A model generated the notes under the pieces. That model saw nothing but the letters and a program-made list of their open reading frames with translations, did no database searches and had not been told where the DNA came from. This document shows, piece by piece, positions 18,824 to 28,134 of a stretch of DNA of 64,000 nucleotides. The stretch is from Candidatus Synechococcus calcipolaris G9 (GTDB lineage Bacteria; Cyanobacteriota; Cyanobacteriia; Thermosynechococcales; Thermosynechococcaceae): the NCBI RefSeq assembly GCF_029582805.1, contig NZ_JAKKUT010000002.1:62001-126000 (forward strand), read 5' to 3'. The position numbers and the translations under genes were made by a program. Each line of letters begins with the position of its first letter. The stretch's first letter is position 1.

Positions 18824-19249
18824 ATGGCTAAAAAAGTCGTGGCAATTATTAAGCTGGCCATTCAGGCTGGTAAGGCAAACCCTGCTCCCCCCATCGGCCC
18901 TGCCCTAGGTCAGCATGGGGTGAATATTATGATGTTCTGCAAGGAATACAATGCCCGTACGGCGGAGCAAGTCGGTACGGTGGTTCCCGTAGAAATTTCG
19001 GTGTTTGAAGATCGTAGTTTCACGTTTATCCTAAAAACGCCCCCTGCCTCAGTGCTGATTCAAAAAGCAGCGGGCATTGAAAGGGGTTCCGGTGAACCCA
19101 ATAAGAAAAAAGTCGGCAGTATTACCCAGGGGCAACTCCGGGAAATTGCCGAGAAAAAAATGCCCGACTTGAACGCCAACGATGTGGAAGCAGCAATGCG
19201 GATCATCGAAGGGACGGCTCGGAATATGGGTGTTACGGTTACGGATTAG
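18824..19249 (+). CDS. rplK: 50S ribosomal protein L11
   Basis: L11 is part of the GTPase-associated centre of the 50S subunit. It is 141 residues, the standard length. The N-terminal domain includes the methylation-site region [20 protein letters not shown] and [19 protein letters not shown]. The C-terminal rRNA-binding domain contains the SVLIQKAAG and [14 protein letters not shown] blocks. It lies in the nusG-rplK-rplA operon. A 100-bp leader with an AACGTTAGAACGTT direct repeat separates it from rplA. Confidence 0.98.
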   Translation: MAKKVVAIIKLAIQAGKANPAPPIGPALGQHGVNIMMFCKEYNARTAEQVGTVVPVEISVFEDRSFTFILKTPPASVLIQKAAGIERGSGEPNKKKVGSITQGQLREIAEKKMPDLNANDVEAAMRIIEGTARNMGVTVTD

Positions 19250-19349
19250 CATCTTTGAGTGTTAAATAGTTAAACGTTAGAACGTTAAACAATTGTTGTG
19301 ATTCAGGGGGAGAGACCTTGGTTTCGTTTGCACCCCAGGAGAAAAAACC

Positions 19350-20063
19350 ATGGCTAAGCAATCCCGTCGTCTGCGGGACTTATACAAAAAAGTTGAGGAT
19401 CGCCCCTATGCCCCCCTTGAGGCATTGGCCCTACTGAAGGAAACCGCCACGGCCAAGTTTCCTGAATCGGCGGAGGTGCATATTCGCCTAGGGATTGATC
19501 CAAAGTATACGGATCAACAACTGCGTACCACCGTGGCCCTACCTAAGGGAACGGGGCAAACCGTCCGCATTGCGGTGATTGCCCGGGGTGAGAAAGTCAC
19601 GGAGGCACTCAATGCTGGGGCAGATATTGCTGGTTCAGAAGAGTTGATCGAGAGCATTCAAAAGGGGGAGATGGATTTTGATCTCCTAATTGCCACCCCC
19701 GATGTTATGCCCCAGGTGGCCAAGGTGGGTCGCATTCTCGGCCCCCGTGGTTTAATGCCCTCCCCGAAGGCGGGTACAGTCACCACTGACTTACCCCAGG
19801 CGATCTCCGAGTTCAAAGCTGGTAAACTGGAATTCCGTGCCGATCGCACCGGCATTGTCCATGTACTCTTTGGCAAAGCTGACTTTTCAGCGGAAGATTT
19901 ACTGGTGAATCTGAAAGCCTTGCAAGAGGTCATTGATCGGAATCGACCCTCTGGGGCCAAGGGCCGGTATTGGCGGAGTATGTATGTCTCGGCCACGATG
20001 GGGCCATCGATTCAGGTGGATATCAATGGCCTGCGGGATATGAAGTTAGCGGAGGCGGCTTAG
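19350..20063 (+). CDS. rplA: 50S ribosomal protein L1
   Basis: L1 forms the L1 stalk that helps release deacylated tRNA and is known in other bacteria to repress its own operon. It is 237 residues with the family signature running from [19 protein letters not shown] through [13 protein letters not shown]. The AGGAG ribosome-binding site is well placed before the ATG at 19350. Confidence 0.98.
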   Translation: MAKQSRRLRDLYKKVEDRPYAPLEALALLKETATAKFPESAEVHIRLGIDPKYTDQQLRTTVALPKGTGQTVRIAVIARGEKVTEALNAGADIAGSEELIESIQKGEMDFDLLIATPDVMPQVAKVGRILGPRGLMPSPKAGTVTTDLPQAISEFKAGKLEFRADRTGIVHVLFGKADFSAEDLLVNLKALQEVIDRNRPSGAKGRYWRSMYVSATMGPSIQVDINGLRDMKLAEAA

Positions 20064-20106
20064 GGAGGATGACCATTAGTTAGTTAAATCATGACCCAAA
20101 ACTAAA

Positions 20107-20265
20107 GAGTGAACCGTAGACCGCAGGGGTCGAGACTGGTTATCCAGTTAGACGTAATTCCTGCCGAGGTTTCAAGACGGATTCCCAGAACTGATCTCCA
20201 CCAGCGATCGGTTTATCAGGATTACGCTGAAGCCCCGGCCCTACGGTTGGGGTTTTTATATTGTC
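20107..20265 (+). ncRNA. Ribosomal L10 leader RNA
   Basis: The mRNA leader between rplA and rplJ carries the conserved L10-leader elements CCGTAGACCGCAGG...and, about 45 bases on, CCTGCCGAGGT, which base-pair to build the L10(L12)4-binding kink-turn structure. It is followed by a strong hairpin with a U tract (own entry) directly before the rplJ ribosome-binding site. This is the known autoregulatory element by which excess L10-L12 lowers rplJL expression. The sequence match is by eye. Confidence 0.85.
20231..20259 (+). terminator. Attenuator hairpin in the L10 leader
   Basis: A 10-bp stem (AGCCCCGGCC / GGTTGGGGTT, with several G-U pairs) has a CTAC loop and is followed by TTTAT. It lies 12 bases before the rplJ AAGGAG site. 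This is a plausible intrinsic terminator that would be the off state of L10 autoregulation. Confidence 0.75.
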
Positions 20266-20285
20266 AACCCAAGGAGATGATACGT

Positions 20286-20813
20286 GTGGGACGCACCCTA
20301 GAAAATAAAAAAGAGATTGTGGCGGATCTCAAGCATCTGTTGAGTGAGTCACAAATGACCCTTGTCATTGACTATCAAGGGTTAACGGATAGTGAACTGA
20401 AGGACTTGCGGCAGCGGTTACGCAATTGCAATACCCTCTGCAAAGTAACCAAGAACACGCTGATGAATTTGGCGGTGGACGGGGATGATTCCTGGCAGTC
20501 CATGGTGGAGTTTTTGCAGGGGCCCTCAGCCTTTCTATTGGTCAAAGATGATCTGGGCGGGGCTATTAAGGCCTACCAAGATTTTCAAAAAGCCACTAAA
20601 AAAACTGCCCTGCGGGGAGGTGTGCTTGAAGGGCGTGCCCTCAGTGAGGATCAGGTCAAGGCCATTGGTGATTTGCCCTCGAAGGAGCAACTCATGGCCC
20701 AAGTGGCCGGGGCTCTCAATGCTCTGACGACCAAAATTGCCTTTGGGATCAAAGAAGTTCCCGGTTCCCTGGCCCGGGCCACCCAAGCGATCGCCGACAA
20801 AGAGGCTGCCTAG
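20286..20813 (+). CDS. rplJ: 50S ribosomal protein L10
   Basis: L10 anchors L7/L12 dimers to the ribosome. It is 175 residues and begins MGRTLENKKEIVADLKHLL, with the conserved region LVIDYQGLTDSELKDLRQRLR. The frame is open upstream to 20109, but that stretch is the L10 leader RNA. GTG at 20286 lies 9 bases after AAGGAG and gives the family N-terminus. An ATG at 20277 is immediately adjacent to the Shine-Dalgarno and is less likely. rplL follows after 74 bp. Confidence 0.95.
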   Translation: MGRTLENKKEIVADLKHLLSESQMTLVIDYQGLTDSELKDLRQRLRNCNTLCKVTKNTLMNLAVDGDDSWQSMVEFLQGPSAFLLVKDDLGGAIKAYQDFQKATKKTALRGGVLEGRALSEDQVKAIGDLPSKEQLMAQVAGALNALTTKIAFGIKEVPGSLARATQAIADKEAA

Positions 20814-20887
20814 CCCCTGTTTGATCACCCCTAGTTGGGTCAATTGTTTTTATTTTTTTACGTTTTTTACCCTAAGGAGTTAAATCC

Positions 20888-21280
20888 ATGTCTGTTGCAA
20901 CCGATGAAATTCTGGAAAAATTGAAAACCCTCTCTCTGTTAGAAGCGGCGGAACTCGTCAAGCAAATTGAAGAAGCCTTTGGCGTGAGTGCAGCGGCCCC
21001 TGTGGGTGGCATGGTGATGGCGGCCCCCGTGGCTGGCGCAGCCCCCGCCGAGGAAGTGGAGGAACAAACCGCCTTTGACATTATGCTGGAGGAGGTTCCT
21101 GCTGATAAGAAGATTGCCATTCTGAAAGTGGTGCGCTCCCTCACGGGTCTGGGTCTGAAGGAAGCCAAGGAAGTGGTGGAATCTGCCCCCAAAGCCATTA
21201 AGGAAGGGGTGACGAAGGAAGATGCAGAAACCGCCAAGAAAGAACTGGAAGAAGCGGGTGCGAAGGTGACGATTAAATAG
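20888..21280 (+). CDS. rplL: 50S ribosomal protein L7/L12
   Basis: L7/L12 is the flexible stalk protein that recruits translation factors. It is 130 residues, with an N-terminal dimerisation helix ([22 protein letters not shown]), an Ala/Pro-rich hinge (about residues 38-60) and the C-terminal domain [20 protein letters not shown]. The AAGGAG site lies 10 bases before the ATG. It is the last gene of the cluster, followed by a terminator at 21370. Confidence 0.98.
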   Translation: MSVATDEILEKLKTLSLLEAAELVKQIEEAFGVSAAAPVGGMVMAAPVAGAAPAEEVEEQTAFDIMLEEVPADKKIAILKVVRSLTGLGLKEAKEVVESAPKAIKEGVTKEDAETAKKELEEAGAKVTIK

Positions 21281-21369
21281 TCTAAGTCTAAATAGTCGCC
21301 TGAAAATATAGTCATCTGCCCTATGCCCAGTTGCAGTCTAGTTCAGATGGCTAGGCTACATTGCAAAGG

Positions 21370-21412
21370 ATCCCTCTCCCACAGCCTATTTGAGCTAGGA
21401 GGGGGATTTTTT
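21370..21412. terminator. Intrinsic terminator after rplL
   Basis: A 10-bp stem (ATCCCTCTCC / GGAGGGGGAT with one wobble) is followed by T5 (21408-21412). It lies between the convergent rplL and ribD genes, ending right at the ribD stop. It works best in the plus direction because the T tract follows the plus-strand stem. Confidence 0.8.
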
Positions 21413-22603
21413 CTAGGCAAAATGCAGTGTGCCCAGGGGATCCGTCGGTTGATTGTTCCTGAGGTTGGATGCCGGGGTATCACTGAGGATGGTTTCCATG
21501 GGTAAGTAACCCTGCATTAAAATATCATCCCCCACCTGTTGCCATTGAACCCGTTCTAGGGCCAGAGCATCGGTCATTTTAGTGAGGCCCATATCGGCGA
21601 CGGGGGAGGGGGCTTCTTGGCCACCAATCAATTTTGGGGCAATGAAGGCCCAGATTTTTTGAACCATTCCCTCGGCGATCGCAGCGGCCCCTAGGGTTCC
21701 ACCACATTCCCATAGCACGGTCATCATTCCCCGCTGGTAGAGGTGTTCCATCACTGTTGTGGGCGTGAGGGGAGCTAGGCGTACCACGTCTACCCCTTGA
21801 TTCTGAAGGAAGGGGACGAGGGGATGCTCCAAACTACTGGAGGTAACTACCAGGGTTGGGGCCGGGGAGCTTGTCCATAGGTGGCTGTGGCGAGGCAGAT
21901 CTAAACTGCGACTCATCACCACCCGCAAAGGATTAGGGCCCTGGCTGCGATGGCTGGTCAAATGGGGATTATCCCGCCGTACCGTATTTCCCCCCACAAT
22001 CACCGCATCGGATTCTGCCCGGAGTTGATGCACCATGGCTCGAGCGGGTGTGCCACTGATCCAGGTACTATGGCCTTGACTAGAGGCAATTTTGCCATCT
22101 AGGGTCATGGCATACTTGAAAATACCAAAGGGCCGCTGATAACGCACCCGATGGATAAAGGCTTCATTGAGAACCTGGCAGGCGACTTCCTCAATACCCA
22201 CAATCACCTGAATACCTGCGGTCTCTAGGCGTTGGATGCCCTGACCAGAGACCCGTGGATCCGGATCAATCATACCCACGACAACTTTTTTAATGCCCGA
22301 TTTGAGAATCGCTTCGGTGCAGGGTGGGGTGCGGCCGTAGTGATTACAGGGTTCCAAATTGACGTAGAGCGTGGACTGATTCAGCAGGGAACGGTGGTCG
22401 TCCTTGATACTTTTTAGGGCAAACACTTCCGCGTGGGGTTCACCGGCCTTGGGATGAAAACCTTCGCCAATAACTTGGTCTTGGTAGACAATCACGCAAC
22501 CCACTAGGGGATTAGGAGCCGTATATCCCCGTCCTTGGTTGGCCAAAGCCAGACAGCGTTGCATATAGAATGGGTGGTGACGGCCCGCCGTTGGATCAGT
22601 CAA
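21413..22603 (-). CDS. ribD: Bifunctional riboflavin biosynthesis protein RibD
   Basis: RibD carries out the deaminase and NADPH-dependent reductase steps of riboflavin synthesis. Residues about 13-150 are the zinc deaminase, with HAE at 58-60 and PC...GRTPPC at 85-95 supplying the zinc ligands and catalytic Glu. Residues about 160-385 are the reductase domain (RPFGIFKYAMTLDGKIAS, ISG, and the WECGGTLGAAAI segment). The first possible start is TTG 22603, which keeps the HHPFYMQRCLALA helix. ATG 22564 would cut into that helix. It is transcribed towards rplL, with a shared terminator zone. Confidence 0.92.
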   Translation of the reverse strand: MTDPTAGRHHPFYMQRCLALANQGRGYTAPNPLVGCVIVYQDQVIGEGFHPKAGEPHAEVFALKSIKDDHRSLLNQSTLYVNLEPCNHYGRTPPCTEAILKSGIKKVVVGMIDPDPRVSGQGIQRLETAGIQVIVGIEEVACQVLNEAFIHRVRYQRPFGIFKYAMTLDGKIASSQGHSTWISGTPARAMVHQLRAESDAVIVGGNTVRRDNPHLTSHRSQGPNPLRVVMSRSLDLPRHSHLWTSSPAPTLVVTSSSLEHPLVPFLQNQGVDVVRLAPLTPTTVMEHLYQRGMMTVLWECGGTLGAAAIAEGMVQKIWAFIAPKLIGGQEAPSPVADMGLTKMTDALALERVQWQQVGDDILMQGYLPMETILSDTPASNLRNNQPTDPLGTLHFA

Positions 22604-22679
22604 GGGGATTGATCTCTAAATGGTGTCATGAATTTATCTGGTTTATCTATTGTACTGTAGCGGTTAAAGGGAGTTTCCC

Positions 22680-23147
22680 GTGGAAGGGCGATCGCCCCAG
22701 AATCCGAAAAACTCGATTAACGTCGGTAAGTTTCCCTTCATTCCCTTGGGGCTAGTTGGCTTGGGCTACGTTTTAGTGGGTTGGCGTTTATCCGCCTATA
22801 ACCCCGTGTGGGGCATTATTTCAGCAGGGTTTGCGGGTATTATCACCGTTCTACTCATTTGGGGCACGGGCAGTATTTTACGGGTGATGCGCCTGGGGCC
22901 CCGCAGTATTTTGACAATGCTATTTTTAAGTTCCGCCGTGACGATGGTGGTGATTGCCTCTACCATTTTTGCCTTGATTGCTATCCTCCTGGCAACGGAA
23001 ACCTTGGTGCGTCTGGAAATGCAGGCGGCGGGCTACCGGGGAAGCCAAATCCTCGCCGTGATTATGCAGGTGGCACTCTTGGGCATTTTAGTGGGTTGGG
23101 CCATTGGTAACTATTTAGTGCCTGGACAACCTTTCTTAGGATTATGA
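22680..23147 (+). CDS. Small cyanobacterial membrane protein (unknown)
   Basis: This 155-residue protein is not recognised. After a 20-residue hydrophilic start it has four hydrophobic stretches (about residues 20-40, 44-65, 75-105 and 125-148), separated by a short basic loop (RVMRLGPRS) and a charged segment (RLEMQAAGYRGSQ). GTG 22680 has GGGAG six bases upstream. It is transcribed divergently from ribD and upstream of rpmF. It looks like a polytopic membrane protein. No catalytic motif is visible. Confidence 0.7.
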   Translation: MEGRSPQNPKNSINVGKFPFIPLGLVGLGYVLVGWRLSAYNPVWGIISAGFAGIITVLLIWGTGSILRVMRLGPRSILTMLFLSSAVTMVVIASTIFALIAILLATETLVRLEMQAAGYRGSQILAVIMQVALLGILVGWAIGNYLVPGQPFLGL

Positions 23148-23248
23148 GTTTTGGCAAGGGGCATAATCTGTACTAGAACTGTACTATAATGATTATTTGC
23201 TTAAATGCTGAATCATTATTTTTAACTAGTCACCCGCGAGTAAGAACC

Positions 23249-23425
23249 ATGGCTTGCCCCAAAAAGAAAACCTCAAAATCAAAACGGAGTATGCGCCGGG
23301 CCGAATGGAAACGCCAGGCATCCTTCCAGGCCAAAAAGGCCCTGTCCATTGGTAAATCAATTCTGACGGAGCGGGCCCAGGGCTTCTACTTCCCAGAGGC
23401 AGATACGGAAGAGGAAGAAGAGTAG
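23249..23425 (+). CDS. rpmF: 50S ribosomal protein L32
   Basis: L32 of the cyanobacterial type is 58 residues, with the conserved MACPKKKTSKSKRSMRRA N-terminus, the KKALSIGKSIL segment and an acidic poly-Glu tail. The zinc-binding cysteines of some L32 proteins are absent, as usual in cyanobacteria. An upstream in-frame extension exists but the ATG at 23249 gives the family N-terminus. Confidence 0.93.
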   Translation: MACPKKKTSKSKRSMRRAEWKRQASFQAKKALSIGKSILTERAQGFYFPEADTEEEEE

Positions 23426-23529
23426 GATCTTGCCCACCCCCAGGGAAATAGGAATAAAAGTGTTGGCTTTGTTAGAGCATCGCGGTAAGCTTCAAGAAGA
23501 CAGGCTTCTGGGGGCGATCGCCTAAAATT

Positions 23530-24408
23530 ATGTTTAAGCACTTACTTATTCCTACGGATTTGACCGATGGTTTACCCCGCCTAACTGGCTACCTTGATGC
23601 CATTGCTGCCACCGGCATTACCAAGGTCATTTTTCTGCATTGTTGCATCATAGTTGATGACGGCGATAAGCCCCGGATCAGGGAAGACAAACTTAGTCGG
23701 GCCCGGAAAATCCTGAAGCTAGAGGAAACGGATATTCCCCAAGGAATGACGGCTGAGGTGATTTTAGATAATCGCCGCCCCGCCGATGCCATTTTAGATA
23801 CCATTGATAAACATCAAATTGACTTGGTTTTGGTTAGCCGTCCGATTCGCAGCTTCCTGGATGAAAAACTCTTTGGCAGTACCACCATTGCAGTTATGCA
23901 ACGAATTAACGTTCCGGTGATGGTTATGCGTCCCCAGGTTCTGTGGGTGATGACTCGGGATGAATTGTGCCTACGCCTCCAAAATTTCTTTAGTCATCTT
24001 TTGATTCCCTACGATCACGGTAGTTCTGCCCAGCATGTGATTGAAGTGATTAAAAAGAATGTCGTTAGCCAACCCAAGGGTCTAGAATCCTGTACCCTTT
24101 GCTGGGTGGTCAGTGATGCGGGACAGCAGGAATTAGCAGCAACTCAGCAGTTTAATGAAGCGGAGCGGGTTTTAGTTAGCGTCAAGGACGATCTTCAGAA
24201 ATTAGGGTTAGTGGTTGAGACGGTTATTGTCTCTGGAACACCCGTGGTAGAGGCGCAAAAAGCGGCCCACGATCGCGATATCCATGCAGTGGTAGTTTCT
24301 TCAGGGTCTGTGGGTAAAATTTGGGAGCTTTCCATTCCTAGTTTTGCCGGTGAAATCCTGCGCCGTAGTGTCTATCCGGTGATTTATTTCCCGCCTGCGG
24401 GCAGATAG
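23530..24408 (+). CDS. Tandem universal stress protein (UspA family)
   Basis: This 292-residue cytoplasmic protein is made of two Usp domains. Domain 1 (residues 1-135) starts FKHLLIPTDLTD and ends with the GSTTIAVMQRINVPVMVMRP strand-helix. Domain 2 begins FSHLLIPYDHGSS and ends FAGEILRRSVYPVIYFP. The ATP-binding GxxG(S/T) loop is only partly conserved in domain 1 (FGSTT) and unclear in domain 2 (SSGSVGK). Usp proteins respond to stress by nucleotide binding. The exact role here is unknown. Confidence 0.85.
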   Translation: MFKHLLIPTDLTDGLPRLTGYLDAIAATGITKVIFLHCCIIVDDGDKPRIREDKLSRARKILKLEETDIPQGMTAEVILDNRRPADAILDTIDKHQIDLVLVSRPIRSFLDEKLFGSTTIAVMQRINVPVMVMRPQVLWVMTRDELCLRLQNFFSHLLIPYDHGSSAQHVIEVIKKNVVSQPKGLESCTLCWVVSDAGQQELAATQQFNEAERVLVSVKDDLQKLGLVVETVIVSGTPVVEAQKAAHDRDIHAVVVSSGSVGKIWELSIPSFAGEILRRSVYPVIYFPPAGR

Positions 24409-24447
24409 CACTTTTGGGGATTTTCATTTTCCGTTATTCATACCACC

Positions 24448-27400
24448 ATGACACTGGCTGCTCTTGCCCGTAGCTGGGCGAAACTTCCCCTCACCTCTGA
24501 ACTCCAGCAAAAGCTAAGGGAGCAGCGATCGCTCTATTTGAGTGGCATACCTCGCCTAGTGAAGGGCCTGGTGAGTACAACCCTAGCCCAGGTTCAGGAT
24601 GCTCCCCTACTGGTGATCACACCCACCCTAGAGGATGCGGGGCGTTGGGCGGCCCAATTAGAAGCCATTGGCTGGCCCGTGGTGCAGTTTTATCCCACCT
24701 CGGAGGCCTCTCCCTACGATCCCTTTGATTTAGAGGCGGAATTTGTTTGGGGGCAGTTGCAGGTTTTAGCCGATGTGAAGGCCGCCGCCGTTCCCCTGGC
24801 CATTGTCACCACGGAGCGATCGCTCCAGCCCCATTTGCCCCCGCCAGAGGAGTTTTATGCCCAGTGCCTCACCCTTAAGCCAGGCCAAGAAATTAGCCTA
24901 AAAGCCTTGGGCGATCGCCTGGCCCAGATGGGCTACGAACGAGTGTCCCTAGTGGAAACCGAAGGCCAGTGGAGTCGGCGGGGCGATATTGTCGATATTT
25001 TTCCCGTCTCGGCCGAGTTACCCGTGCGTTTGGAATGGTTTGGGGATCAACTGGAGAAACTGCGGGAATTTGACCCCGTCAGCCAGCGATCTCACAGTGA
25101 AGCCGGGCCCCTAGATAGCCTGAACCAACTGGTACTAACCCCCACGAATTTTAATGGCTTTATTGAGGCGGGGTTAGGAGAGCAACAACGACAGCGCATT
25201 CAAGAATTTCTCGCCGCCCAAGGGCAGCAGCAATGGCAACAGGGGCAACCTCTGGAGGGACTACGGCGGTTCCTCGGCTTGGCTATGCCCCAACCGGCCT
25301 CCTTACTGGATTATCTGCCTGGGGACACCTTGATTGCGGTGGATGAACCGGATCTGTGTCAGGCCCATTGCGATCGCTGGTGGCAAAACACCCAGGACTA
25401 TTGGCAAGACCTGAATGCCGGGGAACTGATGCCCTGTCTCCACCATTCTTGGGGCGATCGCCAAACCCACCTAGGGGCCTTTTGCCAAATTCATTTAAGT
25501 GAACTGGCCGAGGAAAAACGGGGCTTAAATCTATCGAGCCGTCCCGTGCCGGCCATTCCCCATCAATTTGGCCGCCTTGGGGAAACGATTCGCCAGGAGC
25601 GGGATAAGGGATACACCATTTGGCTCGTTTCTGCCCAGCCCAGTCGTTCCGTGGCTCTTCTCCAAGAGCATGACTGCCCGGCCCAGTTTGTCCCCAACCC
25701 CAAGGACTATCCGGCAATTGATAAGTTACAAAGTCAGCGAACCCCCATTGCCCTGAAATATTCGGGTTTGGCGGAGTTGGAGGGATTTATTTTACCCACC
25801 TTTCGCTGTGTCCTGGTGAGCGATCGCGAGTTTTTTGGTCAGCATAGTCTAGCTAATTTGGGCTATGTGCGGAAGCGACGGCGGGCCGCCTCAAAACAGG
25901 TAGATGCCAACAAACTTCAGCCAGGGGATTACATTGTCCATCGGGATCATGGCATTGGCAAATTTCTGAAGCTGGAGAGCCTGACGATTAATCAGGAAAC
26001 CCGGGAATACCTGGCCCTCCAGTATGCCGATGGGGTGCTGCGGGTGGCCGCCGATCAACTCAATACCCTTTCCCGTTTCCGCACAAGCAGGGATAAACCG
26101 CCCCAACTCAATAAACTCACGGGCAAAACCTGGGAACGCACCAAGGAGCGAGTGCGGAAAGCCATCAAAAAAGTGGCGGTGGATCTGCTGCAACTCTATG
26201 CCCAACGGGCCCAACAAAGGGGGTTTCAATTTGCCGCCGATGGCCCCTGGCAAGAGGAGATGGAGGATTCCTTTCCCTATCAGCCGACGCCGGATCAACT
26301 CAAGGCAACCCAGGATGTGAAACAGGACATGGAGAGCGATCGCCCCATGGATCGCCTGGTATGTGGGGATGTGGGCTTTGGTAAAACAGAAGTAGGGATT
26401 CGGGCCATTTTTAAGGCGGTGGTGAGTGGTAAACAGGTAGCCATTTTAGCTCCAACAACGATTTTGACCCAGCAGCATTACCATACCCTGAAGGAACGAT
26501 TTGCCCCCTATCCAATACAGGTGGGACTCCTGAACCGCTTTCGCACCAGTGAGGAACGGAAACAGATTTTAGAGAAATTAAAAATTGGTGAACTAGACGT
26601 GGTGGTGGGAACCCATCAACTCTTAGGTAAAACCATTCAGTTTCGAGATCTGGGCCTGTTGGTTGTGGATGAGGAGCAGCGATTTGGTGTGAACCAAAAG
26701 GAGAAAATCAAAGCTCTGAAAACCCAGGTAGATGTATTAACCCTAAGTGCCACCCCCATTCCCCGCACCCTTTATATGGCCCTGTCTGGGGTACGGGAAA
26801 TGAGCCTAATTACAACTCCTCCCCCCTCCCGGCGACCGATTCAGACCCATTTAGCTCCCTACGATCCAGAAACCATTCGCAGTGCCCTCCGCCAAGAGCT
26901 AGATCGGGGCGGTCAGATATTTTATGTGGTACCCCGGGTTGAAGGCATTGAAGAGGTGGCGGCCAAGCTGACAGAGATGGTGCCCACCGCCCGCATACTC
27001 ATTGCCCATGGTCAAATGCCCGAGGGGGAACTGGAATCGACGATGCTGGGGTTTAGTAATGGCGAAGCGGATATTCTCGTTTGCACCACAATTATTGAAT
27101 CCGGTTTAGATATTCCCCGTGTTAATACGATTTTGGTGGAAGATTCCCAACGCTTTGGTTTGGCCCAACTCTATCAATTGCGGGGGCGGGTCGGGCGGGC
27201 GGGAATTCAGGCCCATGCTTGGCTGTTCTATCCTAAGCAAAACCTGTTGACGGATACAGCCCGGCAGCGTTTGCGGGCGATTCAGGAATTTACCCAGTTA
27301 GGCTCGGGCTACCAGTTAGCGATGCGGGATATGGAAATTCGCGGGGTTGGCAATCTTTTGGGGGCCGAGCAACACGGTCAGATGGACACCATTGGCTTTG

Positions 27401-27921
27401 ATCTCTATGTGGAAATGCTAGAGGAGGCGATCGCCGAGATCCGTGGACAAGATATTCCCCAGGTGGACGATACCCAGGTGGATTTGAATATTACCGCCTT
27501 TATTCCCGCCGACTATATGCCGGATTTAGAGCAAAAAATGGCCGCCTATCGGGGAGTTTCGGCGGCGACCACAAAGCAGGACTTAATGCAATTGGCCGCT
27601 GACTGGAGCGATCGCTACGGCCCCATTCCCAGCCCCGTGTCTCAACTATTACGGGTGGTTGAACTCAAGCAAATTGCCAAAAAACTGGGCTTTTCTAAGA
27701 TTAAACCCGACGGCAAACAACATATTACCCTAGAAACCCCCATGGCCGAACCCGCCTGGAATTTATTAAAGGGCAATCTCCCCAGTCATCTGCAAACTCG
27801 CTTTGTCTATAGCCCAGGGAAAGTGACGGTGCGGGGCCTAGGGCTACAAACAGCAGATAAGCAACTAGAACAACTCATTGATTGGTTAGCCAAAATGGAG
27901 GGAGCAGTTCCGGTTTGTTAA
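24448..27921 (+). CDS. mfd: Transcription-repair coupling factor Mfd
   Basis: Mfd removes RNA polymerase stalled at DNA lesions and recruits UvrA. It is 1157 residues, the usual length. The N-terminal UvrB-like region includes [13 protein letters not shown]. The RNA-polymerase-interacting domain has [17 protein letters not shown]. The RecG-like translocase has Walker [11 protein letters not shown] (about residue 640), the DEEQ box, [15 protein letters not shown] and [10 protein letters not shown]. The C-terminal TRCF domain is present. All motor motifs are intact. It is the last core gene before the accessory island at 27.9 kb. Confidence 0.97.
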   Translation: MTLAALARSWAKLPLTSELQQKLREQRSLYLSGIPRLVKGLVSTTLAQVQDAPLLVITPTLEDAGRWAAQLEAIGWPVVQFYPTSEASPYDPFDLEAEFVWGQLQVLADVKAAAVPLAIVTTERSLQPHLPPPEEFYAQCLTLKPGQEISLKALGDRLAQMGYERVSLVETEGQWSRRGDIVDIFPVSAELPVRLEWFGDQLEKLREFDPVSQRSHSEAGPLDSLNQLVLTPTNFNGFIEAGLGEQQRQRIQEFLAAQGQQQWQQGQPLEGLRRFLGLAMPQPASLLDYLPGDTLIAVDEPDLCQAHCDRWWQNTQDYWQDLNAGELMPCLHHSWGDRQTHLGAFCQIHLSELAEEKRGLNLSSRPVPAIPHQFGRLGETIRQERDKGYTIWLVSAQPSRSVALLQEHDCPAQFVPNPKDYPAIDKLQSQRTPIALKYSGLAELEGFILPTFRCVLVSDREFFGQHSLANLGYVRKRRRAASKQVDANKLQPGDYIVHRDHGIGKFLKLESLTINQETREYLALQYADGVLRVAADQLNTLSRFRTSRDKPPQLNKLTGKTWERTKERVRKAIKKVAVDLLQLYAQRAQQRGFQFAADGPWQEEMEDSFPYQPTPDQLKATQDVKQDMESDRPMDRLVCGDVGFGKTEVGIRAIFKAVVSGKQVAILAPTTILTQQHYHTLKERFAPYPIQVGLLNRFRTSEERKQILEKLKIGELDVVVGTHQLLGKTIQFRDLGLLVVDEEQRFGVNQKEKIKALKTQVDVLTLSATPIPRTLYMALSGVREMSLITTPPPSRRPIQTHLAPYDPETIRSALRQELDRGGQIFYVVPRVEGIEEVAAKLTEMVPTARILIAHGQMPEGELESTMLGFSNGEADILVCTTIIESGLDIPRVNTILVEDSQRFGLAQLYQLRGRVGRAGIQAHAWLFYPKQNLLTDTARQRLRAIQEFTQLGSGYQLAMRDMEIRGVGNLLGAEQHGQMDTIGFDLYVEMLEEAIAEIRGQDIPQVDDTQVDLNITAFIPADYMPDLEQKMAAYRGVSAATTKQDLMQLAADWSDRYGPIPSPVSQLLRVVELKQIAKKLGFSKIKPDGKQHITLETPMAEPAWNLLKGNLPSHLQTRFVYSPGKVTVRGLGLQTADKQLEQLIDWLAKMEGAVPVC

Positions 27922-28017
27922 GGTTGTCAACACTAAGCGGATTGCTAGGTATTGCAAGTTAATTCTAGGGAACTAAACAATAACTTCAAAGTACTGCCAT
28001 CACCCAGAAACCCTGCG

Positions 28018-28104
28018 ACCTAACGACCAAGCTCACCGGACGCAAGTAACCTTTGCAACTTAGCCAACCACATCGTGGCGTTCCGGTGCAGCGACTTGTT
28101 AGGA
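28018..28104 (-). repeat. attC-like integron recombination site
   Basis: This 87-bp imperfect palindrome, read on the minus strand, starts CCTAACAAGTCGCTGCACCGGA and ends TCCGGTGAGC...GTCGTTAGGT. The outer ends (CCTAAC / GTTAGG) and the inner CACCGGA / TCCGGTG pair, with a mismatched block between them. This is the R-L-L-R layout of attC sites, and the 3' end GTTAGGT fits the GTTRRRY core. It lies 31 bp after the stop of the minus-strand gene at 28135, the position expected for the site of a gene cassette. No integrase gene is in the window. It could alternatively be a dispersed repeat of related shape. Confidence 0.45.
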
Positions 28105-28134
28105 TGCGTGCTACTTGCGAATAGAAATTAAGGT

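Noticed and set aside
20109-20285. Upstream reading of rplJ
   Set aside because: This stretch carries the L10 leader RNA and attenuator; GTG 20286 has the ribosome-binding site and the family N-terminus.
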